Assembly: GCA_039583875.1 (NCBI GenBank)
Contig: CM077151.1
Coordinates: forward strand, 25,352,208-25,416,207
DNA from: Platanthera guangdongensis
Lineage: Eukaryota; Streptophyta; Magnoliopsida; Asparagales; Orchidaceae
DNA: 64,000 nt
Reading direction: 5' to 3'
A program made the translations under genes and the position numbers. How positions within the stretch are numbered: position 1 is the stretch's first letter; every line of letters begins with the position of its first letter. The notes under the pieces are model-generated. The model did not search any database. It was not told the DNA's origin and saw nothing but the letters and a program-made list of their open reading frames with translations. Below, one piece after another: positions 23,515-34,022 of this stretch.

Positions 23515-26500
23515 CTGGCGGTGTACCGCAACACATATTCCTCTCATCAATATGCTCGACTTCAAGTCCAATAAACCATGAACCGAGAGATACATCTTCA
23601 TTTGCAAACTTGTGGAGTATAGGCCTATAAATAATAAAAAGTCCATTAAAATTGTTGATAATATTTGGGAATCAACTTTTGAATCAAGGAAAAAAAATCA
23701 ACATGAAAAGGAATTGATATGGCAAGAAATATATATTTGCCGAACAAAATTTATTACTAAATATTTTTGAGTAAAATGAGAAATGATTTCATTTCGAAAA
23801 CACGAAATTGTATCTCAGCCCTTAGAGCAGAGAACAGGACCTTTGCAAGGAAATTATCATTTTTATTTCACTAAAGATACAAAGCTTCCAGCATAGCATG
23901 GTCAGATAAAAGTTTGAGAGAATAAAAATAGTGAAAGGAAATATAAAAGGCTTGGGTAAAAACACTATGGGTGTGTTAGTAACCATCCATAAGAGAAATC
24001 CATCAACATTCTAGTACATGCACCAAAATTAGAGAAAATGCAAACGAAATATTCATTTGATTTTACGGATCAAATTCTATAAAAAGTCAATGTGCATGAT
24101 ATAAACTAGAATAAAACTATACTCTTCACCTTTCACCATATTACAATAATCAAGACTTACTGGTTGATTGAGATGTATGTTGTCAGATCTTTTGATATGG
24201 CATAGATTTGGCCAGTCGCATGTCGGAAGTACTTGTTCCCTTCTTCTCCAAACTTCCAGAACTCCGGCTCATGATATTTAACATTCCTATGGAATATGTG
24301 AAACAGTCATAACAATCAGTAGTTCTTGGAATAGCTTACGTCATAGACAGTGACGGACAGAAGTCCACGGATTAGAGATTTCAATATACATAATTTACTT
24401 CTATTAAAATTTTGATTTCAATATACATAATTTACTTCTATTAAAATTTTAGAGAGAGAAGATTAAGGTTGGGATGAAGTTATCCATTCAAATCTGAATT
24501 TAGTATGTATTAATTAATATTTTGTTATTACGTGTATTTCCCTGTTTCAGAAGAAAAATCTTCCGTCGCACATGGAAGACTTGGGTTGCATTCCCTCGGC
24601 ACAAGTATCCTCAGCACTCTTCCAAATATTTGTTGTGGTATCCAAGAACAGATAATTTCGGGCAATAGATTCCACCATGGAGTTCGTAAGCCAGAACATG
24701 ACCAAAGAGTTCTCAGACTCCCATTTCAACTAATCTGGGGAACTCTGTGCAGGCTCGGATGTAGTACCTCGAACATAACCAAATTCCCACCAATCAAAGT
24801 GCAATATCCTAAGGTGGATCGTCGATCATCAACTGATTCAGCCCATTTTGAGTCTGTGTAGACTTCAATATTTAGCTCACCATTCGGTGAGAATAGAATA
24901 CCGCTCATAGGAGAGAACTTGAGGTATCTGAGAATACGGTGGGCGGCATCAAGGCTAGTCTTTGGTGACTGCATGTACTAATTGACCACAACAACTGCAT
25001 ACGAGATATTTGAGGGGTGTATGCGACAAGTAAATCAACGACTAATCTCTAAAAAACCAAGAATGTTCGGAACAAGTTCTTCATCATCCCTCCCTAACTA
25101 GTAGTTTAGTTCGATAGAAGTGTCATTAGGTCTGCATCCACTCATTTTTGATGTCTCAAGTAAATCAAGAATATACTTCCTATGCGAGATAAAAATCACA
25201 TGTCTGGAACTGGCGACTTCAATGCCCAGAAAATACATAAGGTTCCCCAAGTCTTTTACCTCGAATTCCCTAGCAAGCCTTTCTTTCTGAGTTTGAACCT
25301 CTTCCAAATCATCTTCTGCTATGATAATGTCATTCACATAAACTACAAGGTCTGTCAATTTTCCTTCCATGTGCCTGATGAACAGAGCATGATCTGCATT
25401 ACTCTAAGTATATCCAAAAGTTCTCGTGTCCATGTGAAATATGCTGAAACAAGCTCTAGAAGATTGTTTAAGACCGTTTAAAGCATTTTTTTAGCTTGCA
25501 AACCATCCCTTCAGATCCTTCAGGGGCAAGTCCAGGACATGGGGGCATAAACATTTCCTCTTTTATATCTTGGGGAAGAGATGCATTCTCACATCTAGCT
25601 GACTGACGTTCCATCCCTTGCAGGTAGAACATGATGGGAGAACTCTTATAGAGTTCATCTTTGCTACATGAGAAAACGTCTCCAAATAATGGATTCCAAT
25701 AGTTTGTGTTCATCCTTTGGCAACCAACTTGCCTTGTATCTCTCGACAATTCTTTGGGTGTTTTGTTTGACAGCAAACACCCACTTACATCCAACAATAG
25801 TCTTCCCATGAGAAAAATGCACAAGATCTCATATACAGTTTTTTAAGAACATGCATTTCTTCGAGCATGACTTCTTATCACTTGCGGTGACAAAGGGCTT
25901 CATGCCAAGATAATGAGATAGAAATAGAGGGTAAAGAGGAAACAAATGCTCTACGTGAATCCATTAGAGAAGCATAAGATATAAACTGAGATAAATGGTG
26001 TGGGTAGAAGTACCTTCTCGTAGTGCAATAGAATATGAAGACGGGTTAGATGCCAGTGCGGATATCCTGTGAGAGGCTTACGTGTGTGTACTCTTTTTTC
26101 CTTCAAGAGTAAACATGTAAAGGGGGAGCATGGGACTTATGGCCATTAGGGGCAACAGGAACAGTGTGGTAGCAAAAGGTATGATAGCTGGAAGAGGATA
26201 GTATAAAGGAGGAATGGGTAAAGGTATATGTGAGGACTCTTCTAGACGAGATGAAGAGCTCACTTCCAACACAGGAGAGGACCCCCTCCCCCCTGAAGTG
26301 AGGTCTCATAGTAGCTCTCAGATACCTCAAGTCCTCTCTAGGGAGCGGTATCCTATTTTCATCGAATGATGGTTAAATATTGAAGTCTACACAAACGCGG
26401 ACTGGGCTTGATCGATTGATGATTGACGGTCCACCTCAGGATATTGCACTTTAGTTGTTGAGAATTTGGTTACATTGAGGAGCAAAAAATAATATGTAGT

Positions 26501-27334
26501 GGCTAGATCCAATGTTGAAGCTAAATTCAGAGCCATGACAAATGGAATATTTGAAGGCCTGTAGGTTCAAACTATTATGAGAGACCTTGGCATTAAGAAA
26601 ATGGAGTCAATCGTATTATAGTGAAACAATCATATTATATTGTGATAACCAAGGTGGCCATTAACATTGCTCACTATCCCTCACTCATATATATAAGAGT
26701 GAGTCTTACTGTAAATGATTATGAATGAAATTAAACATTTCTAACACATATATTTACTTTTCTTGAGATTTTAGGTAATGGCCAATGGAAATCCAGTGAT
26801 CATAAAGAATATAAACAAGTGAGAAGCTTGGTAAAATTTATTGCAAAAAGATGATGAGACTTGGGATGAGATAGAATATTTACTTATCAGAAAGAACTGG
26901 GCCAGATTTCATGCAACCTATATATGTTCTAGGCTTTGACCTATGGTGGGCAAGAGTCGCAGCAAGCATACCTGAAAGATAAGTGAAGGAGAGTATTTGC
27001 CAAAAAGAATTCCATTAAGGATGCAGATTTTAAAAACACACTGTTTCTTAATTCTGTACCTAGATTAACATGAACATCATCATCCACCTTAACATAAAAT
27101 TCAGCATCCCATTTAGCAAGTGCAGTAGAAAAGAATATCTTTGTCTTTGCTGATAATTCATGATAACCTTCAACATGATCCTAATCATGTATATGGAATT
27201 TGTTGGTGAGGAAAGGATTAAATCCATAATAAAATGAACAATAGTAAAGAATAATCCTTACCAGCATAAGAAAGTCGCCATGTTGATCTTCTTCTGAATC
27301 TATTGCCCTATCTAGAATGCTGTTTGATGTGGCA
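23515..27334 (-). CDS. Beta-1,3-galactosyltransferase (GT31), five internal exons, both ends missing
   Basis: Exons on the minus strand: 27262-27334, 27060-27180, 26884-26971, 24161-24286 and 23515-23624, each with AG acceptor and GT donor and all in one continuous frame (518 bases). They read in order [30 protein letters not shown] with [16 protein letters not shown] (the DxD metal-binding motif), [37 protein letters not shown] with [10 protein letters not shown], and [20 protein letters not shown] ending [10 protein letters not shown]. This is the catalytic core of plant Golgi GT31 enzymes that transfer galactose onto glycoproteins such as arabinogalactan proteins; substrate cannot be told. 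The N-terminal membrane anchor, the first catalytic exons and the last exon are not found. No stop or broken splice site is seen, so it is a real gene interrupted by repeats or a recent fragment. Confidence 0.88.
24530..25830 (-). pseudogene. Copia relic inside galactosyltransferase intron
   Basis: Lies between exons 24161-24286 and 26884-26971. Minus-strand pieces are RT ([13 protein letters not shown] near 25500; [17 protein letters not shown] near 25330, where YVDD has become [16 protein letters not shown]), RNase H ([29 protein letters not shown], 24740-24974) and then a Gag-like piece ([20 protein letters not shown], 24547-24729). Gag coming after RNase H means rearrangement or a lost LTR. 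Many stops and shifts; no LTR pair found. Confidence 0.75.
26314..26690 (+). pseudogene. Copia RNase H relic, opposite orientation
   Basis: Plus-strand reading shows [30 protein letters not shown] with substitutions, a decayed RSKK/VVARS block, [12 protein letters not shown] and YCDNQGG, with several stops. It is the same kind of copia as the minus-strand relic at 24530-25830 but inverted, in the same intron. Confidence 0.65.
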
Positions 27335-27502
27335 CTGAGCAAGAAAAATGAAGGTCAATTTCAACGTCCAATTTTATATAATGAAGCGCAACTATTCGCA
27401 ACAAATCACCGTAAAAACAGGAAAAATTTAACAAGTTCAAACAAAGTAAAACACTTCAAAAGTAGTGTGGACGAAACAAGTTTACATTATGCACATATGA
27501 TC

Positions 27503-27595
27503 AAGGTTGTGAGGATCGAGATCCTAGGTGAGATCGTTTCGAGGTTGGATCGGATTGGATCGTAGGATCAGATCGAGGATCGCAAGATCCTACAA
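27503..27595. repeat. GATC-rich block
   Basis: A run of GGATCG, GAGATC, AGATCG and CAAGATCC words. A similar, longer block is at 39590-39663 plus 45069-45170 and at 47880-48070. Possibly the end of a shared repeat family; identity unknown. Confidence 0.5.
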
Positions 27596-28364
27596 TATCC
27601 ATAAATTAATACTAAAAATATAAAATTGAATTTTGAATCATTCAATCACATGCTCAATTAACAAAAAAAAAATAAATTAAGTAGTATGTGAATAATCTTT
27701 ATTATATAAAGAAACCCCTAATCGGCTCATGGTGTAACATTTTAATCCCAAAATACCCTCATTAAAATAATTTGTTAGCCTTAACTTTAGGGCCTTTTAG
27801 TCTTTCCGCGGGCTCAGTGCTTAATTAATAAAGATTTATGATTTATGTGCACAGCTCATCCCGCCTCCCGCCAGCTCTTCTACATGTGCCCCCATGCTCT
27901 TCCGCCAAAAGCAACCCGCCGAAAGCAACATTGCTTTTTCCATGCTCGGTTCATTCTTCCCAACTACTCTCCCCTTCTCTCCACATGCAGCCACAAGGCT
28001 CCCTCCCATTCTCTCCCGACTAAAGAGCTCCATCAGCAATATTCTCCATCAGCAACAACAGTTAGAGGCAAAGCTCGCCTCTCACATGAACATTACTCAG
28101 GAAATCCTCTCTCCTCGATCGTTCACTCAGGCAAGCCCTTTTACTTCTTCTTCGGTTTACATGTTCACTCTCTTCTCCCTCTCCCCACCGGCCTCTCTCT
28201 GTTTTTCAATGCCGACGCGCCTATTCCTTCTTCCCAACAACAACATTGCCCTTTACATGTTTGATGGAATGCCCTTCCCTACCTTTCTTTTCATTTTGCC
28301 AATTTCTTTTAGCTTTAGATCATTCTATGACTCACTATCTCTTTTTAATATGCAGCAGAGTATG
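27596..28364. other. No recognised gene; CT-rich plus-strand stretch
   Basis: 27596-27830 is AT-rich. 27836-28364 is rich in C and T and has overlapping open frames (for example 27894-28364), but no family is recognised and the reading is low-complexity. It could be a transcript 5' region of a gene interrupted at 28365 by element E. Confidence 0.35.
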
Positions 28365-28740
28365 TGTTATGGGCCTTCTAATGTTGCCCGGAGGAGAGGT
28401 CGACGGGGATCATCGGAGGTGGCTGGATGTAGAGATGATGGTGGTGGAGATAATGGAGGGGATACTACGGAGCCGTGACCGTGGCTGCCTAAGCGAGGTT
28501 GCTCGTCGGAGGAGAGAGCCACCAAGATCTCACAATGAAAGATGAGAATTAGAATACTTTCTTGCTTGCTTCATACATACCCTCACATGACTTTATATAG
28601 GCTACGCGTAATAATGACTCAAGTAACAATCTCTCAACACTCACCTAACTCTCATAAAGACATAAATAATAATATTCATGACACATAACAATAACATACC
28701 TACACATAACATAACATCATAACATAACTGACACATAATA
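28365..28740 (-). repeat. 3' LTR of element E
   Basis: Plus strand begins TGTTATGGGCCTTC and ends CACATAATA (CACATAACA in the partner). Contains GACTTTATATAGGC, a possible TATA-type signal. Confidence 0.93.
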
Positions 28741-29368
28741 TCTCATCCGTCCTTGAAATCGAGCTTGCCCACAAGTTCGAATTCCACGTGATGACCGGAG
28801 CATCCGATAGCTTGATTTCCCGCCAGAACAGTGCATTATATCGCGTAGCGACATTGGCGGCGTCGGTGAGTAGCGGCGGTGTTGTTGGAAAGACAAGCGG
28901 CGTAAGTAATGAATTTGGCAAGGTCGGTGGAGCGGTGAGGAGCAACAGCAGCAAGTAGGTCGGGGAAGCGACGACCGACAGAAGGAATGGATCTGTAGGC
29001 GGTGAGGTGACCGTCGGGGTCGGTAGAGCGGTGGCTGACGGAGCAAGTGCTGGCGGAAAGGCGCCCATGATGTCTGATGAAGGTGGCCCAAGGTGGGGCG
29101 GTTCCGCCACGACATGTGATGGCGGAAGGGCAATTACCGTTAAGAGCGGTAACACGTCAGCGGGTGGCGCAGATGGCGACTGGGCAAAAAGGGACGGTGG
29201 TGGAAGCAGCAGGGACACGAGCTGCGGCAGAAAGGCGACTGTCAGATTCTTACTGTGGTGGAGGAGTGCGTCAGCATTTCGAAGGCGTGTGTCCATGGAG
29301 CTCATAATTTCTTGTAGCCACGATTGGATGGTGGCAGCCGCCGCGGCAGTCAACATGGTGGTCCCCAT
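28700..29368 (-). CDS. Short gag-like protein of element E
   Basis: 222 codons from ATG at 29368, the only sizeable frame in E's internal region, ending inside the 3' LTR. The N terminus (ATIQSWLQEIMSSMDTRLRN) looks like the helical start of gypsy Gag proteins. It is followed by a long Pro/Leu/Ala-rich low-complexity stretch with no zinc knuckle, protease or polymerase motif. Its end overlaps sequence that may be the tail of a former pol gene. Function unknown; expression unproven. Confidence 0.45.
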   Translation of the reverse strand: MGTTMLTAAAAATIQSWLQEIMSSMDTRLRNADALLHHSKNLTVAFLPQLVSLLLPPPSLFAQSPSAPPADVLPLLTVIALPPSHVVAEPPHLGPPSSDIMGAFPPALAPSATALPTPTVTSPPTDPFLLSVVASPTYLLLLLLTAPPTLPNSLLTPLVFPTTPPLLTDAANVATRYNALFWREIKLSDAPVITWNSNLWASSISRTDEILCVSYVMMLCYV

Positions 29369-29832
29369 AATATGATTTAAAATTTAAAGTAATTGATTAA
29401 TTAAACATGCAAATCAAAATAGGTTGGGTTGTAATAAAAGTGGGTTTGATCAAGTAGGTGGCAGTCGGGTCAATAATGGTGAAAACGGTCAACCGGGCCC
29501 GGGAACAGTGCGGAATAACTATAGGAAATGAGAAAAATAGCAAATAGGTAATTAAATATGGAAAGAAACTGGGATAGGACAGGATGGTGGGGTCCACGGA
29601 TTAAAGGAAATGTGATAGATATGATGGAATAGCGCGGCGGGATGGGTTTCGCTGAAAAGAAGAATGCGGGCGGCTCAAGTAAAGCAGGTAGAAGCGGGCG
29701 GCTCGAGGGAAGCAGGGAGAAGCAGCTCTGGAACGGCGATGGACGAGCACGATCGTCAGCGGCTTTGTCGAAAGAAGGAGTCCGGTCAGTCGAGAATCCA
29801 GGGAGCGCCAACCCTCGCAATTCTGTGGTTCC

Positions 29833-31332
29833 TGATGAGGAATTTTATAATTCTAAAAAGTATATCCAAACTATAATCTCAAAATAGGCAAGTGTACCTA
29901 TCGAAATATAGTATAGAAAATTGTCGTATTAAACTCGGGGCCTGTTGAGTACTTCTACTCACGCAAATTAATATTATTTTATCTAGATATAAAATAAGTA
30001 AATTAAACTATAGCTAGAAAAATTGAATAAAAGAACACACTTGATCTAGACTAACTTTGAAATAAAATGAACTTATCTTAATGGCAAACTTCTAGATTAT
30101 CCGCGTCGACCGTGGAGGTTCCTAAAATACGAAAACGCCTCTCTCGAGAATACGCTCTCGACTAAACCTAGGTTGATCGATTAAGACCTCTCGGCCAGTC
30201 GAAACCCCTAAGTCTGCTTTAGGAGGTGAACCCCTCTATTGGATTCTACTCCAATCCGAAAGAGTTATGTCGTTCTCTCTCGATAATTGCAATCAACTCC
30301 TTTTATCCTTGAGTGATCTCCCCGTATCCGCAACCTCTCGGTCATTTAGGATACGGATCTTAGATCGGAATCGAAGTTAATAAATCAAAGATAACTCGAA
30401 ACGATAAGAAAAGAGTTTGACAAAAAGAAGTAGTTTATTATATTGAAAAGCTTTTCATGATCAAGTGGAAATGAAAATAGGGATACATGGAAAACAAAAT
30501 AAAAAGTGCTAGAATTAAAGCTTAAAATATGAAATTGAAAAGTACATAAATAAAATACATAAAAAACAGGAAAATAATCTACTGAAGCTACTCCTAGATT
30601 GGCCTCCTCCTCCTCTCCAAAGCTTCTGGCTCGATCTGGAATTTATAGAAATTTTTCTTGAAGGTCATGCCCTAGGTCACGTCCGTGACCTAGGGCGTGT
30701 CAGGCTCGAAACCGCCGTCTTGAAAGCCCGGGAACGTTGGAGGAGAAACCACCAAAATCTGTTACATGGCGGGTCACGCCCTTAGGTCACGCCCGTGACC
30801 TAGGGCGTGTACTGACCGGGTCAGCAAACGACTGGAAACGACGCATTCTGGCATCAATTCGGCAGTTTCGGGTTAGTCACGCCCTAGGTCACGCCCGTGA
30901 TAGGGGGCGTGTACTTGGGAAATGTTCCAGAATTGCCCCGGGAAGATTTCTGAAGAAAATTATTTTCTTGAACTAGACACGCCCGTGTTCACACCCTGGT
31001 CACGCCCGTGTCCTTGGGGCGTGTACTTATGAAATTCTCCAGATTTGTAGAGGACGTCGTCCTCTTTCCGTTGACTGATTGCACGTCCCGTAACTCTTCC
31101 TGGTTTGAAAGTTATGGTCATTTGAATTTCAGCTATCCGTGGCCAAAAATGTTAATTTTCTCAAAATGTTTTCAGATCTTTGTCATGGACTTGAAAATGA
31201 TATTTGGAGCTCATATTGACATGAAATATAAAAATAAACGAATTATTATATATATTAATATAAATTCAAATAAATTATACTATTTATTTATAAAAAAACT
31301 AAACTAAAATAACTATATAAATTAACTTATCA
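29833..31332 (-). repeat. 3' LTR of element F (1500 bp)
   Basis: Plus strand begins TGATGAGGAATTTT and ends AATTAACTTATCA. Mostly AT-rich, but 30666-31027 holds four GC-rich palindromic blocks built on CCTAGGTCACG and CGTGACCTAGG. Confidence 0.95.
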
Positions 31333-32929
31333 AATACCCACATACTTAATCTTTTGCTATTCCAGAGCAAAACTATGAGAAGTATTTATAAGAAAATAAT
31401 ATAATTTTTTAATCAAACTAAAAAAATTATCAAATCAAAAGAGAGTTAAAAATTAATTTTAGGGATTGAAATTTTTAAGTCCTAAAATATGAAAGTAAAA
31501 AGTGAAGAGATAAATATTTAGCAAAGTTTTCTCTAATAAAATAATTAGAACTCAAAATTAAGTATTTAGCAAACAAAATTAGATTAAAAATTATAAACAC
31601 TTTTTCCACTAAAAATAGACTTCAAGGAAAATCAAACTACTACTTATGCTCTCTTACAAATTTAATTTAAATCTAAGCAATTATATTGGATTTTGGGTTT
31701 GAAAAAAGGAAAATTGAGAAGATCTTAGATTGGTGGTGATGAATTTTATCCTCTCACCCCACACAAATTTTTTTCTTTTTTTTGATGTTTTTTTCCTTCT
31801 TGTTTTTCTCTTCAAACAAAATTGCTTAGGAGTAATGAATTTTATCCTCTTACTCCTTTTTTTGGGGTTGCATATATGTACCAAGGAATATTTAATTCTC
31901 ATGACATATGATCTAACCAAAAATAAAAACTTGCATATGTGTACCAGGGGATAATGAATTTTATCCTCTTATCTCCGTGACATATGATCTAACAAGAAAA
32001 ATTAAAACAAGGGAAGGCTAAACAATATTTAGATTAAATTAAAATTAAAAGAGAGCAACTAAAGTAAATTAAAATTTCCTAAGAATCTTAAAGTTCAAAG
32101 TGGAGATAATTATAATCTAAAAATTGTTAAACTAAGCACTATAAAATTGAAACTAATTAAAATAAAAGAGAAAAAAGCTAAATAAATTTCTCTAAACAAA
32201 TTTACTTCATAAATTTATTTCTTAAAATAAAATCACCTAAAAATTAATTTTAACTAACTTTGATGAAATAAAAGTTTAGAAAATCAAAAATTATAAAAAT
32301 TCTTATAAATAAACTCAAAATAAATTTCTAAAAATCACAAAAATTAAGTAGGGGTTTATTATTTTTGTTTTCTTTTGCTTTTTTTCTTTTTCTATATTCT
32401 TTTTCATTTTTTTTAAAAATCACAAAAAAAAAAATTTTTGTATTTTGGATAATTTTAAAAAATTATCTTTAAAAATTTTAAAGATTTTTCATATTTTTTT
32501 TTTGGATTTTGAAATAAAAATAATAAATAAGAATCAACACTCATACTTAAAAATAAACATTGTCCCCAATATTTATAAGTCAAGTAGGAGAGGGGGAAAG
32601 AAAAACAGTTGGTGAAAATTTAGAAAAAGAAAAATGCATAGAAATTAAAAGATAAGCAAGGGGTGTCTCCCAATAGCGCTTTTTTTTCCCGTCTTTAAGC
32701 TAGACGTTTCGGGTTAGGAGAAAGGAAAATAAAAATTGAAATGAACGGGCAACTCTCTTAATTCGCGCTTTGGCGAAGATGCCAAAGTCGTTTGCCCGGC
32801 TACTCCGCTTGCTTCTTGATTTTTCTTCTTGCAGTTGACTTGAAAATTTAGATTCAAATCACCTATGCATACCTGAGGTGATTTGAATCTTTCTGGATGA
32901 GCGGCAAATGGGTCGGGGATAACATTTAA
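31333..32929 (-). other. 3' non-coding region of element F
   Basis: AT-rich with no significant frame. Around 32660-32700 on the minus strand, GCGCTATTGGGAGACACCCC resembles the GCGCTT...TGGGAGGCAACCC motif I know from the 3' parts of Athila/Tat-type elements. This supports descent from that group. Confidence 0.6.
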
Positions 32930-33859
32930 TTACAACGGCTCATCTTTTTCCTGAAACTTGTTAGGGAAAGAATAATCAAAAAGAAGTGCGTCAGAAAAAT
33001 CTTCGCAAGGAGGAGACTCTTGCGAAGTTATAAGATTAGGCTCGGGTTGTTTATTTTCTAAAATTAATTTTTCGTCCGAAAATTTATTTAAAATAAAATC
33101 GTCGGAAGCATCATGTTCATAAATTTGCGCTCTTAAAAAATCATAAATTGTGCAAGGAGATTCATTAATAGGAGGAAAATGGGGAGTAGTAGGAGGAGAA
33201 ACATATTCTTCATCTACTCCGCCCAGCGCATCCATACACCAAACGAGTTCTTGAAATAAAAGTTGTTGTTCTTCTTCGGTATAAACAACTACTGGGGTAC
33301 ATGAGAAGTCATGTTCCTCATTAGCAACAGTATCCAAAGGAGAAGAATCACTAAAGGTAAGAAAATTTTCATCCAAATTTTGGGGGGAAGAATCATATTG
33401 CAAATGAGAGAATTCCCCAAAATTAAGAGAGAAAGCTTGCGGTGCGGAAGAAGAACAACAAAAATTTGGATCCAAATAATTATTCTCATAACTCGGGAAA
33501 CCTTCTAGTTGATCTTGCGACCAAGAGAAGTTTTCATCCGAGTTGGAAGAATAATTATTTACATCAAAATAATTATTCGCATTATCACTTGAAAAATTAT
33601 TTTCATGAACATAGGAAAAATTAGAAAAATTATTTTCATAAAAATTTGAATTATCATAAAATTGAGAAGAATTATTATCATAATTACTATCAAAATTATT
33701 TTCATAAGAATGATTTTTATAATAATTATAATGATAACAAAACTCACTTGGATGAGAACCGTGACAATAAAAACAAACACATTGACGCTTTTTTGCGGCT
33801 TTCAAAATATCGAATTGATTTTGAAGCTGGGCAATTTTAGCAGGCAATTGAGATAACAT
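32930..33859 (-). CDS. Asn/Tyr/Phe-rich zinc-knuckle protein of element F
   Basis: About 309 codons if started at MLSQLPAKIAQ (33859). The frame is open upstream to a Met at 33970, only 29 bases from the primer site, but those 37 residues look like translated leader. After a short coiled segment (IAQLQNQFDILKAAKKR) there is a knuckle-like C-X2-C-X3-H-X4-C (CFYCHGSHPSEFC), one residue shorter than the standard Gag knuckle. Then come about 130 residues dominated by Asn, Tyr, Phe, Ser and Asp with repeated YENN/HENN words, prion-like in composition, and an acidic C terminus (TEEEQQLLFQELVWC, EKLILENKQPEPNL). It may be a reduced Gag. Uninterrupted despite about 2 percent LTR divergence. Function unknown. 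Confidence 0.6.
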   Translation of the reverse strand: MLSQLPAKIAQLQNQFDILKAAKKRQCVCFYCHGSHPSEFCYHYNYYKNHSYENNFDSNYDNNSSQFYDNSNFYENNFSNFSYVHENNFSSDNANNYFDVNNYSSNSDENFSWSQDQLEGFPSYENNYLDPNFCCSSSAPQAFSLNFGEFSHLQYDSSPQNLDENFLTFSDSSPLDTVANEEHDFSCTPVVVYTEEEQQLLFQELVWCMDALGGVDEEYVSPPTTPHFPPINESPCTIYDFLRAQIYEHDASDDFILNKFSDEKLILENKQPEPNLITSQESPPCEDFSDALLFDYSFPNKFQEKDEPL

Positions 33860-33998
33860 AGTTTTTAATAAAGAAAAATAAACACAACCCGTACCTAATA
33901 GAAAGGAATTTAAAAAAAAAATGAAAAAGAGAATTGGGGTTAGAGAAAGAGAGTGATAAAAGTAATACAATTTGCGCTTTCAAAATATCAACAAAATG

Positions 33999-34016
33999 TC
34001 CCCGACAACGGCGCCA
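33999..34016 (-). other. Primer binding site of F (tRNA-Asp type)
   Basis: Minus-strand TGGCGCCGTTGTCGGGGA, complementary to the 3' end of plant tRNA-Asp at 17 of 18 bases, six bases inside the LTR end. Confidence 0.85.
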
Positions 34017-34022
34017 AAAATT

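Noticed and set aside
33860..33970. Longer start for the element F protein
   Set aside because: The 37 extra residues begin 29 bases from the primer site and are a hydrophobic translation of AT-rich leader; the Met at 33859 is a better start.
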